Origin: an uncultured Clostridia bacterium
Lineage (GTDB): Bacteria > Bacillota > Clostridia > Oscillospirales > CAG-272
Assembly (NCBI GenBank): GCA_947624995.1
Contig: CANQMS010000016.1
Location: forward strand, 1 to 57,855
Length of the DNA: 57,855 nucleotides
Reading direction: 5' to 3'
Shown here one piece after another: positions 9,232 through 18,099 of this stretch; positions within the stretch are counted from its first letter, which is position 1; each line of letters opens with the position of its first letter. The notes under the pieces were generated by a model that worked only from the letters and a program-made list of their open reading frames with translations, was not told where the DNA came from and searched no databases. Both the position numbers and the translations under genes were made by a program.

Positions 9232-9295
9232 TGCCTTGCGGCGTCCTCGCGCCCGTCATACGCGGTGCGGCTGCCGCTGCGCAGGAGGACCTTAT

Positions 9296-12200
9296 ATGAA
9301 AAGTGCGGGAAACGGACGCGTTTTACACGCGAGAAAAATAATATCATTTCTGCTGGCGGCGGCGATGTCGGCTGCCGCCTTCCCGCCGACGTTCTATGCC
9401 GCCGGGACACCGTCTGCAGACGGTGTACTGACCCTCACCGAGACGGAGCTCAATTTTGATCCGCAGGACCCGGCGCTTTACGTTACGGATGACGGCACCG
9501 TCGGGAGATACTCTCCGGATGAGACGGTGCGCGTCTCGATCGTCCTTGAAAAGGAGCCCGTGATCGACAGAGGGTATTCGCTCATGTCGGCGGCGCGGGA
9601 CGGAGAGGCTGCCGATTACCGCGAGAGTCTGCGGGAGGAGCAGACGGAACTGACGGACCGCATCGAGCGCCGCGCGCTCGGAGGCAGGACGCTCGACGTA
9701 AAATTCAATCTGACGCTTTTAGTCAACGTGATATCGGCGGACGTCAAGTACCGCGACATAGACCGCATCAGGCTCGTGCCCGGTGTAAAGGACGTCCTGA
9801 TCGAAAACGTATATAAGCCGACGGGGTATACGGACAGCGCGGACACCTCGCCGCTTTCCGGCGGTGCCGGCGGACCCGAGGCGGTGCGCGATTTTTACGG
9901 CTTAACCGGTGCGGGCACAAGGATCGCCGTGATAGATTCGGGCGTGAACCACATGCACATGTCCTTCGACGAGGATGCGCTCATGTATTCGCTCCGCTCC
10001 GCGGCGCCCGACCTTGACGGGGACGGGGGTGTGGACTCTGACGAGGAGGACGCGTACATAGAATCGCTCGACCTGCTTGACACGGATGAAATAAAGCAGG
10101 CGCTCGGGACGGGATCAATGAATGTCCCGGAGGTCTACGCGGACGCCGAGACCCTTTACAAAAGCGGAAAGATCCCGTTTGCGTTCAATTACTGCGACAA
10201 CAGCCTCGAGGTGACGAACGGCAATGCCGGCATCCACGGCTCGCATGTCGCGGGGATCGCCGCGGCAAACGCGTTTCTGCCCGATGAAAACGAGGGCGGG
10301 GACGGCGGATTCAGAGACGCGGGGGACGCGGTCGGCGTGACGGGCGCCGCCCCGGACGCGCAGATCATAAATATGAAGGTCTTCGGAAACGGGATCTGCA
10401 CCGACTCCGTCTGCGCCGCCGCTATCGAGGACGCGATCATACTCGGGGCTGACGTTTTGAATCTTTCGCTCGGAATAGCGAAGGTCGGCTTCTCATGCGC
10501 CGACGGAATATACGCCGGGATCCTCGACAAGCTCGAGGACAAGGGGATCCTCGTGCTCGGAGCGATCGGAAACGACGGCTCATGGTTCATGCAGAACAAA
10601 AGCGGCAGACCGAACAGGCTCTACGCGGACGACGTGAACATGTCGACCACGACGCCGCCGTCCTCGTACGCCGATTTCATGGGCGTTGCGTGGGCGGACG
10701 GCGAGGGTTCGCCGGGCATCTTCCTGCGCGTTGAGGGGCAGGATGGGCGCATCTTCTGCAACGAAACGACTTATAACGGCAAATACAGGGATTCGATAAT
10801 AACGCTTTCGGGGCGTCAGGTGCCGTATCTGTTCCTGCCCGACGTCGATTCAGTTAATTCGGACGATACCTCGGGCGCAGGGGATGACGGAGACACCGGC
10901 AACACCTCCGACCTTGAAAGGCTTGCGGACGTCATAAACGGCAGGCTTGCGGTCCTTCGCACGGATGGCGACGGATCGGCGGCCGCTGAGGAACTGGAGA
11001 GGCTCGGCGCGCTCGGAGCGATATTTATAAATTCGGAGGCGAGCATCGGCGGCGACGTTCACGCCGCCGGGTACACCGGCTCGATGCCGGTCGTGACGGT
11101 GACGGAGAAGAGCGGCGCGATCCTGCTCGAGAACGCGGAAGATGTCGTGTCCGAGAGCGGGGAGACTTGCCGCGGCGGGAACCTGACCGTTGAGAGAGAA
11201 GATGCGGACGAGCATCCCACGATCGACGAGTGGAGCGCGTACGGCATCCCGAGCAGCCTCATGCTGCAGCCGGAGATAACTGCCTTCGGAACGCTTGTGA
11301 ACTCCGTCGACGGCGACACGAACGACAGATACTGCGCGCTGTCCGGCACATCAATGGCATCCCCAGAGGTCGCCGGAATGGCGGCGCTCATATACCAGTA
11401 TCTGCAAAAGGAGGACCCCGTCTTCGGCGGGCAGTCATTTTTGCAGCGCGCTCTTGAGGCGGACCCGGACACGAACGTCGGCAAGCTCGCGGCAGGGCTC
11501 CTGATGTCGACGGCGGACCCGATGCTCGACGAAAACGGCAGCTATTATACGCTGCTGCGTCAGGGAGCGGGGCTTGCGAACGTGAAAAACGCCGTCCTCG
11601 CGCGCTCATATATCGAGGTCGAGGGACAGGAGCGCGGCAGAGTCAAGGCGGAGGTCGGCGAGAGCGGAAAAGACGGAAATACATTTGAATATACATTCAC
11701 GATCCGCAACGTCAGCGGCAGCGAAAAGCAGTACGTCATCTCGACCGATCTCTTTACGCAGAAGGTCGAGACGGACGAGGGCGGCATTTCGTTTTTGTCC
11801 GAGTATGTCCGGGACCTTGAGGCAAAGGTGACGTATGCCTCCGGCGGCAAAATATACGAATTCGGCGCCGTGAAGGACGCCGACGTGAACCTTGACGGGA
11901 AGACCGACACGGACGACGTGAAGGCTATGCTCGGAATACTGTCCGGCAGCATCACGGACACGGACGGCATGGATCCCGACGCCGGGGACATGGACGGCGA
12001 CGGGACTGTCACAACGTATGACGCGCATCTGCTCCTCGCCGAGATCGAAAAGCGCGCGGTCACGGTCCCCGCATACGGCTCGGCGGAGATATCGGTCTCT
12101 GTTACGGTGACCGAATCGCTCGAAGAGTACCCGGCAGGCGCGTACCTTGAGGGCTTCACGTACGTTGCCCCGGCGGACGGTGCCTCCGACGTGACCCACT

Positions 12201-15200
12201 CGATCCCGATCCTCGGCTTCTGCGGCAGCTGGTCCGATCCGTCGATGTTTGACCGGAACAGCTATATAGGGAGCCGCACCGGGAACGACACCGTCCCTTA
12301 TACGGCGGGTCCCGCGGAAACTTACAATATAAACTGCCTTACATATCTTGACGCGGACGGCGCGCAGCGCTACCAGTTCGGCAACCCGTTCGATGCGTCG
12401 GGGTTCGATGCGGACAGGCTCGCACGGCGCGGGGAGGACACGGTTTACAACATGTCCGTGTCGCTGATCCGCCCGGCGGGCGCTCTGGCGTTCGTGGCGA
12501 TGGAGATAGGCGGGGACGGCTCGCGCACGGTGAAGTACATCGGCGCCATGCAGACGCACGTCACGTGCGCATTTCCCGCGCCGAACAGCTTGGGCGGGTG
12601 GAACTACACCCCGTATACGCTCAGCGTCAACTATAAGCTCGGGGATATGGGGCTCAAGAACGGCGACAAGGTAGAGATCGGCGCCGTCGCCGTCCCCGAA
12701 TACTACGAAACGGACGGCGCGATCACAAGGGAACAGCTCAGGGAGCTGATCGAGAGCGGAAAGCTCGGAGACGGCGCCTTCCTGACGGTCGGTGTAACCG
12801 TCGACGACGAAAAGCCGACCTGCACCGTCACGGCTGAAAACGGTCAGGTGAAAGTCAGCGCAGAGGACGATCAGACGGTCGCTTACATTGCGCTTTACAG
12901 CACGAGCGGACACTATAAATATGCGTCTCACGCGTTCGGTAATGATGAGCTTAGTTCCTCCGCCGAATATACGTTCTCGTCATATTATTTGCAGCGCGGC
13001 GCCGAATACGCCGTAATCGTCGGCGATTACGCCGGGAACACGGCGGCGTACCGCTTCACGTACGGGGAAAAGCCGGATATGACGGGAAAGGCGATAGCAT
13101 ATGTGAGCTCGACCGCCGGCAACGCCGTCGGCAGCGGAGACTGGGTGATGATGGATCCCGATACCGTGAGATATTACGCCGGAACTATGACGGACTGCGC
13201 GCCGTTCGCGCATACCGACCCGGCAGTCACGCTCGCCGGAGCGGACGCTGCGGGAGATCTTTTGTGGCAGGCGTTTGAAAACGGGTTCTTGTACGTCTCA
13301 CCGAAAGACAATGTGAACGAGCGCTCGCTGCTCTGCGACCTCGGCGCCGCCGGCGTCGGAACGGTGCGCGACCTCGCGTTCAGCGCGGGCGACGGTATGC
13401 TGTACGCCGTGGACGGGACGGATGCGCTCTGGCGGGTCGATCCCGCCGTGGGAGATGTCACGCGGGCTGGGACGGTCGTCGCGGAGGGCGTCGGGACGGT
13501 CAGCCTGTACGGGCTTGCGATAGATGAAGACGGAAACGTATATGCCACGTGCTATGACGGGAGTGAGGAGAAAAACCTCATGCTGAGGTGGAAGCTCCCG
13601 GAGGCGGAGGCATCGCTCCCGCAGACAGCGGAGGCGGAGGTCTTTGATATTTCAGAGATCGCCGGGCGGTACATAAGCCTTGCTTGGGGAGAGGGCGGAT
13701 GCCTGCTCGCATCGTCGGCAAAGGAGCTCGGCACGTCCTCGGACAGCAATCGCCTTTATAAGATAAATGTATCGGAGGACGGCTGCTCGGTCGCGGAAAA
13801 CAGCGGGTCGGTGCTGTACTGCGCTGTCCGCGGGTTGATATATCTGCCGTCTGTCTCCGAGAGCTTCGAGGCGGGCACCGCCGAGGAGAGACTCAACATT
13901 TGCGGCGTGCCGGAGGAAATGCTGTCCGGCGACACGGTGCAGCTTTTCGCGGCTGCGGTCCCGCTGAACGCGGTCGGCGCCGGGACGGTGGAATGGTCGA
14001 CAGATGACGGAGATATAGCGGCGGTCGACGCGCACACCGGGGCGGTGACTGCTGTCTCGGAGGGGACGGCGCGCATAACGGCGGTTTACAGCAAAGAAGA
14101 CGGCGGGACGCTGGAGGCGTCCTGCGAGATAAACGTGAAAAAGGCGCCCTCGATACGGCTTTCGGCGCTGTTCCGGGAGGACAACGGAGCGTATTACTGG
14201 GAGAGCTTTGACACCGCGGCGCCGAACGAACGGAAAAAGCTGTCCGGTCCGCAGAACGACTACATAGTCGGGACCATGAACCGGGAAGGCAGCTGCCTCT
14301 ACGTCCGGGACGGCGCGTACGCATACAGGGTCGATCCCGTGAAGTTTACGGCGGAGGAGGTGCGCGGCACGTTCCGCACAGAGATCGTGCAAGGCGACGC
14401 CGCGCCCGGGCGCTCCTGCGGTTTCTATTCGAATTACGGCTATATGGCGATAACTCCCGAGGACGGAACCGTATATTTCTTCGGCGGCGACAGGCACGGC
14501 GCGTCGGGATTTGAGATCTTGTCGGGATATATGTCGATTGGAAGGACGGACATCCCGGGAACGGCTGTCATAGCGTATAAAGGATACTCCGCCGGCTACA
14601 CAAAGCCCATCAGCCCGGACACGCCGGACGGCGCCGATGTTTACTATGCCGTAACGGAGGGCGGAGAGCTCTGCCGCATTGATATTTTCGAGGGACCCGT
14701 CTACAACGAAGCGCTCGGCAGGGAGTACGACCGCATACAGGTGAAGGCGGAGCGGCTCGGGAAGATCGAGGGCGTCGACCTTTCGGGCGTCGGAAAGATG
14801 CGGGACATCGCGACAGCCTCGATGATATATGACAGCGGGACCGGGTATCTCGTGCTCGTCAGCAAGATCGGGAACGGGACCGCAAAGATGCAGATTATCG
14901 ACCCCATCGAGAGAACGCTCGTTATGACGAGAGAGTTTACGGGAAACGTCCGTCAGGTCGGAATACTGTATCAGTACAGCGGCGAGGCTGCCGAGCCCGG
15001 GCAAGCCGGCGGGGACAGCGAAACGGCGGCTTCGGTTACGGCGGCTGCGGATGCGGAAGGGATCATATCTGTGCCGGACGAGGGCAGCGTTTCCGTCGAC
15101 GCGGACGCGCACACCGTCACCGTGAGCATCGAGGCGGACGGCGTCCCGAACGGACTGTTCACGCTGACGTACGACGCCGATATCATATCGTTCCTCGAGG

Positions 15201-16327
15201 TCTCCTCGCCCGTTAAATATTACTCCTGCTGCGCGTCGGACGGCTCCGGAAAGGTGACGTTCGCGTTTGCGGACAGCGAAGAGGTGAGCGGCGCCGTCGT
15301 GAAGCTTGTCTTCTCCTATGAACCGGTGTTTAAAGAGAGGACGGCGGACATAGGCTTTGAGGTGAGCGAATCGGGCGATCCGCAGACGTTTGAGGGACCG
15401 GACATTTGGGAAGGGACGGTCACGGTGCCGGCGGAGGAGAAGGTCATAACCTCGGTGACGCTTGAAAGCAAGCCGAAAAAGCTCGACTATCTCGAGGGGG
15501 ACGGTCTCGACACGGACGGGCTTTCCCTCAGAGTCAGCTATAACGACGGGACGGACGAGATCGTAACCTCCGGATTTGAGATATCGGGCTACGATCCGTC
15601 ACCGGGAGAAAAAAAGATCACGGTCGGCTGGAACGGGTACGAGGTCACCTTCACCGTCAACGTCAAGGCAAAGTCTCTCGAGCGCATCGGGATCACGAAA
15701 GAACCGGACCGCACCGAATACTTCGAGGGTGAGGCGTTTGACAGAAAAGGAATGATCGTGACCGCGTATTACGACAACGGCACGCAGGAGGACGTGACGG
15801 ATTACACCGTCTCGGGCTATGATTCGTCCGTCGGGACCAAGACCGTCACGGTGAGCTACAGAGGCAAATCAGCCTCATTCACCGTCACCGTGAAGGCGAG
15901 GGTGCCTTCCTCGATCACGAGCCGCGTTTACACCGTCGGCGGCGGATATATAAGCAAAATCAAAAGCGGCACTACCGTATCGGAGCTTCTGAACGGCATA
16001 ACGGAAAAGACGTGGTGCCGGGTATATAAGGACGGCAGGGAGGTCGGCGGCGCGACCGCCGTCGGCACCGGCATGGAGGTCAGGCTGCTCGACGGCAGCA
16101 GGATCGTTTACCGTGTAACCGTCGTCGTTACGGGAGACGTCAGCGGCGACGGAAAGATCACCGTGACCGACCTTTTGAAGCTCAAATCCGTGATCCTGCA
16201 CGGGGACGCGCTTTCGGGCGGATATTCAGCGGCTGCCGACATCAACGGCGACAACAGCATAACCGTCACGGACTTTTTGAAGATAAAAGCGCACATCCTC
16301 GGCAGGGAAACGATAGCGCCGAGATGA
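9296..16327 (+). CDS. Giant S8 subtilisin-like protease ending in a dockerin
   Basis: The protein has 2,343 residues. ATG 9296 is chosen because AGGAGG lies at 9283-9288 and a signal peptide follows. The frame stays open upstream to 9140, but that part is Arg-rich leader. Order: propeptide (about 70-180); S8 domain with Asp214 (VIDSG), His317 (HGSHVAG) and Ser686 (SGTSMASP); a PA domain inserted at about 495-615; Fn3-like regions; an internal dockerin (about 861-920); propeller-like segments around a Big_2 domain (about 1532-1620); a cohesin-like fold (about 1922-2045); two Big_3 repeats; and a C-terminal dockerin (about 2280-2340) with two Ca2+ loops (GDVSGDGKITVTD and ADINGDNSITVTD). There is no sorting signal or C-terminal membrane segment, so attachment probably needs a cohesin. 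The next gene encodes a membrane-anchored cohesin-like protein 145 bases downstream with no clear terminator between, so co-transcription is likely. Confidence 0.93.
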   Translation: MKSAGNGRVLHARKIISFLLAAAMSAAAFPPTFYAAGTPSADGVLTLTETELNFDPQDPALYVTDDGTVGRYSPDETVRVSIVLEKEPVIDRGYSLMSAARDGEAADYRESLREEQTELTDRIERRALGGRTLDVKFNLTLLVNVISADVKYRDIDRIRLVPGVKDVLIENVYKPTGYTDSADTSPLSGGAGGPEAVRDFYGLTGAGTRIAVIDSGVNHMHMSFDEDALMYSLRSAAPDLDGDGGVDSDEEDAYIESLDLLDTDEIKQALGTGSMNVPEVYADAETLYKSGKIPFAFNYCDNSLEVTNGNAGIHGSHVAGIAAANAFLPDENEGGDGGFRDAGDAVGVTGAAPDAQIINMKVFGNGICTDSVCAAAIEDAIILGADVLNLSLGIAKVGFSCADGIYAGILDKLEDKGILVLGAIGNDGSWFMQNKSGRPNRLYADDVNMSTTTPPSSYADFMGVAWADGEGSPGIFLRVEGQDGRIFCNETTYNGKYRDSIITLSGRQVPYLFLPDVDSVNSDDTSGAGDDGDTGNTSDLERLADVINGRLAVLRTDGDGSAAAEELERLGALGAIFINSEASIGGDVHAAGYTGSMPVVTVTEKSGAILLENAEDVVSESGETCRGGNLTVEREDADEHPTIDEWSAYGIPSSLMLQPEITAFGTLVNSVDGDTNDRYCALSGTSMASPEVAGMAALIYQYLQKEDPVFGGQSFLQRALEADPDTNVGKLAAGLLMSTADPMLDENGSYYTLLRQGAGLANVKNAVLARSYIEVEGQERGRVKAEVGESGKDGNTFEYTFTIRNVSGSEKQYVISTDLFTQKVETDEGGISFLSEYVRDLEAKVTYASGGKIYEFGAVKDADVNLDGKTDTDDVKAMLGILSGSITDTDGMDPDAGDMDGDGTVTTYDAHLLLAEIEKRAVTVPAYGSAEISVSVTVTESLEEYPAGAYLEGFTYVAPADGASDVTHSIPILGFCGSWSDPSMFDRNSYIGSRTGNDTVPYTAGPAETYNINCLTYLDADGAQRYQFGNPFDASGFDADRLARRGEDTVYNMSVSLIRPAGALAFVAMEIGGDGSRTVKYIGAMQTHVTCAFPAPNSLGGWNYTPYTLSVNYKLGDMGLKNGDKVEIGAVAVPEYYETDGAITREQLRELIESGKLGDGAFLTVGVTVDDEKPTCTVTAENGQVKVSAEDDQTVAYIALYSTSGHYKYASHAFGNDELSSSAEYTFSSYYLQRGAEYAVIVGDYAGNTAAYRFTYGEKPDMTGKAIAYVSSTAGNAVGSGDWVMMDPDTVRYYAGTMTDCAPFAHTDPAVTLAGADAAGDLLWQAFENGFLYVSPKDNVNERSLLCDLGAAGVGTVRDLAFSAGDGMLYAVDGTDALWRVDPAVGDVTRAGTVVAEGVGTVSLYGLAIDEDGNVYATCYDGSEEKNLMLRWKLPEAEASLPQTAEAEVFDISEIAGRYISLAWGEGGCLLASSAKELGTSSDSNRLYKINVSEDGCSVAENSGSVLYCAVRGLIYLPSVSESFEAGTAEERLNICGVPEEMLSGDTVQLFAAAVPLNAVGAGTVEWSTDDGDIAAVDAHTGAVTAVSEGTARITAVYSKEDGGTLEASCEINVKKAPSIRLSALFREDNGAYYWESFDTAAPNERKKLSGPQNDYIVGTMNREGSCLYVRDGAYAYRVDPVKFTAEEVRGTFRTEIVQGDAAPGRSCGFYSNYGYMAITPEDGTVYFFGGDRHGASGFEILSGYMSIGRTDIPGTAVIAYKGYSAGYTKPISPDTPDGADVYYAVTEGGELCRIDIFEGPVYNEALGREYDRIQVKAERLGKIEGVDLSGVGKMRDIATASMIYDSGTGYLVLVSKIGNGTAKMQIIDPIERTLVMTREFTGNVRQVGILYQYSGEAAEPGQAGGDSETAASVTAAADAEGIISVPDEGSVSVDADAHTVTVSIEADGVPNGLFTLTYDADIISFLEVSSPVKYYSCCASDGSGKVTFAFADSEEVSGAVVKLVFSYEPVFKERTADIGFEVSESGDPQTFEGPDIWEGTVTVPAEEKVITSVTLESKPKKLDYLEGDGLDTDGLSLRVSYNDGTDEIVTSGFEISGYDPSPGEKKITVGWNGYEVTFTVNVKAKSLERIGITKEPDRTEYFEGEAFDRKGMIVTAYYDNGTQEDVTDYTVSGYDSSVGTKTVTVSYRGKSASFTVTVKARVPSSITSRVYTVGGGYISKIKSGTTVSELLNGITEKTWCRVYKDGREVGGATAVGTGMEVRLLDGSRIVYRVTVVVTGDVSGDGKITVTDLLKLKSVILHGDALSGGYSAAADINGDNSITVTDFLKIKAHILGRETIAPR

Positions 16328-16472
16328 CGCACGGCGTGAAAGAATCGCTTTTCTTTGCCGGATCCCGGTACAGTCTAAAACCCGGATCAGTCCCCGAAAT
16401 GGATCCGCCCCGCCCCGTCGGCGGTCGGGTCCGACGGGACGCCGATCTTAAAAATAATTGTGGAGAATGACA

Positions 16473-18008
16473 ATGAAACGAATGTTATCCGTATGTATTG
16501 CGGTAATGGCAATACTCCTCGTTTTTGCACCGCTGTCCGTCTTCGGCGCGACTGCCACGGCATCGCTGACGGGACCGGGCACGGTCAGAGCCGGAGATCT
16601 GATCACGCTCACCTTTTCCCTCGGCGGAACGAATATAGAGGCTGTATCGGGCACGCTGCAATATAACGGCACACAGCTCGAAAAGACAGGCGAGCAGCAG
16701 ATCATACCGTCCCCGTGGATGGTCGAGTACAACGGACTCAATATGCTTGCGTACGACAACGACCTGAGCTCGCCCGTAAATGCGGCGCGCGGGCTGTTTA
16801 CGGTGAGCTTCCGAGTCAAAAACATCACGCCCGGCACGCTCATCACCGTGTCGTACGTGAACGTGATCGCGTCCGACGGGAATGAAGACGTAAATATCGG
16901 CACCGTTTCGTATCAGATCAGGGTGGCGGAGCCGCTGTCGGCGAACAACGCGCTTTCGTCGCTGACCGTCGGCAACGCCGTGCTGACCCCGGCGTTCAGC
17001 GCGGGGAACACGAGCTACACCGCCGAGGTCCCGTTCGACGTTTCGGTCCTCAATGTGACGGCGACGGCGGCGGACGGAAGATCCAATGTCAACGTCAACA
17101 GCCCGACGCTGATGGCAGACGGTTACACGGACGTGACCGTCACGGTCACGGCGGAGAACGGCGCCGTAAGGATATATACGATAAGGGTACACAGGGCAAA
17201 GGACCCGAATTATGTCCCGAGCGGGGACAATACTCTGTCCGGGATAACGGTCGAGGGGTTCCTGCTCTCGCCTGCATTTGACAGCGAGAGGACCGAATAC
17301 GTCGTCTGGCTTCCGTACGAGACGGACAGCATAAATGTCAGCGCCGCGGCGTCGGACGGAAAGGCGGAGGTCAGCGTCTCCGGCGGCGAAGGGCTGAAGG
17401 CGGGGAGCGACAACAGGATCACTGTTACGTGTAAGGCGGAAAACGGCGATGAAAAGGTATATACCGTCATCGCGAAGCGCGCCGCGCCGTTCGGAGAAGA
17501 CACGGCGGAAACCGAGCCGAACGACACGGACGGCACCGACACCGACAACGCCGAAACCGTTGACACCGATGATATTACGACCGATGAGAGTCCGGGAGAC
17601 TCGACGGAGGAGCCGCCGCGGACCGAAACGGCGGACAGGACGCCGTGGGACGGCAAGGACAACGGCAAAAAAGGGAACTCCGACATATGGTGGCAGATCC
17701 TCATCGTCGCTCTGCTCGGCATCATTGTCGGCTTCCTCTGCGGTTACTGCCTCAAGAGAAGAGGAGGCGGTCCCGCGTTCTTCCCTGGAGACGACGGTGA
17801 CGATGAAGATGACGAAAATGACGAAAACGATAAAAATGATGAAAACGGCAATGATGGCAATGATGGCAGCGGAACCGGCGGCGGCAATGACGGCAACAGC
17901 GGCAACGGCAACGGCGGCGACGGCAGCGTCGGCGGCGGTGTAAAGAGCGGTGAGCCCGAGAACGCCGAGGAAGCGATAAAGCGCCTTTTCAACATGGACC
18001 GCGAATAA
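16473..18008 (+). CDS. Membrane-anchored cohesin-like protein with two cadherin-like domains
   Basis: The protein has 511 residues. ATG 16473 lies about 6 bases after TGGAGA and starts a good signal peptide (cleavage near FGA-TA, about 25). Residues about 26-152 form a cohesin-like beta-sandwich (GTVRAGDLITLTFSL... VSGTLQYNGTQLE... FTVSFRVKN). Two cadherin-like beta-sandwich repeats follow (about 155-240 and 247-335, each starting NxLSxxTV). Next are an acidic Thr/Asp-rich linker, one membrane segment (about 403-424, then CLKRR), and a very acidic Asp/Glu/Asn- then Gly/Asn-rich tail of about 80 residues that topology places in the cytoplasm. It sits directly downstream of the dockerin-terminated protease and is a plausible surface receptor for it. 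This pairing is inferred from gene order and folds, not shown. A hairpin lies in the gap at 16414-16438. Confidence 0.82.
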   Translation: MKRMLSVCIAVMAILLVFAPLSVFGATATASLTGPGTVRAGDLITLTFSLGGTNIEAVSGTLQYNGTQLEKTGEQQIIPSPWMVEYNGLNMLAYDNDLSSPVNAARGLFTVSFRVKNITPGTLITVSYVNVIASDGNEDVNIGTVSYQIRVAEPLSANNALSSLTVGNAVLTPAFSAGNTSYTAEVPFDVSVLNVTATAADGRSNVNVNSPTLMADGYTDVTVTVTAENGAVRIYTIRVHRAKDPNYVPSGDNTLSGITVEGFLLSPAFDSERTEYVVWLPYETDSINVSAAASDGKAEVSVSGGEGLKAGSDNRITVTCKAENGDEKVYTVIAKRAAPFGEDTAETEPNDTDGTDTDNAETVDTDDITTDESPGDSTEEPPRTETADRTPWDGKDNGKKGNSDIWWQILIVALLGIIVGFLCGYCLKRRGGGPAFFPGDDGDDEDDENDENDKNDENGNDGNDGSGTGGGNDGNSGNGNGGDGSVGGGVKSGEPENAEEAIKRLFNMDRE

Positions 18009-18030
18009 ACGGTAATATTCTAAAATGAAA

Positions 18031-18075
18031 CGGTCCCGCCCGCCGGAGGCTTTCCGGCGGGCGGGATCGTTTTTA
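18031..18075. terminator. Bidirectional intrinsic terminator
   Basis: A 17-bp GC-rich stem (18031-18047 with 18053-18069, one G-U pair) and a 5-base loop are followed by T5. It sits between the convergent cohesin-like gene and the sensor kinase gene. Confidence 0.9.
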
Positions 18076-18099
18076 TGTATTGTGCTTGCATTGCTGCCG

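Noticed and set aside
9140..9295. Extension of the second protease to an upstream ATG at 9140
   Set aside because: It would place 52 Arg-rich residues before the signal peptide. The AGGAGG at 9283-9288 and signal sequence support 9296.
13652..15112. 486-residue minus-strand frame opposite the dockerin-terminated protease
   Set aside because: Same pattern: antisense shadow with no domain, start signal or gap of its own.
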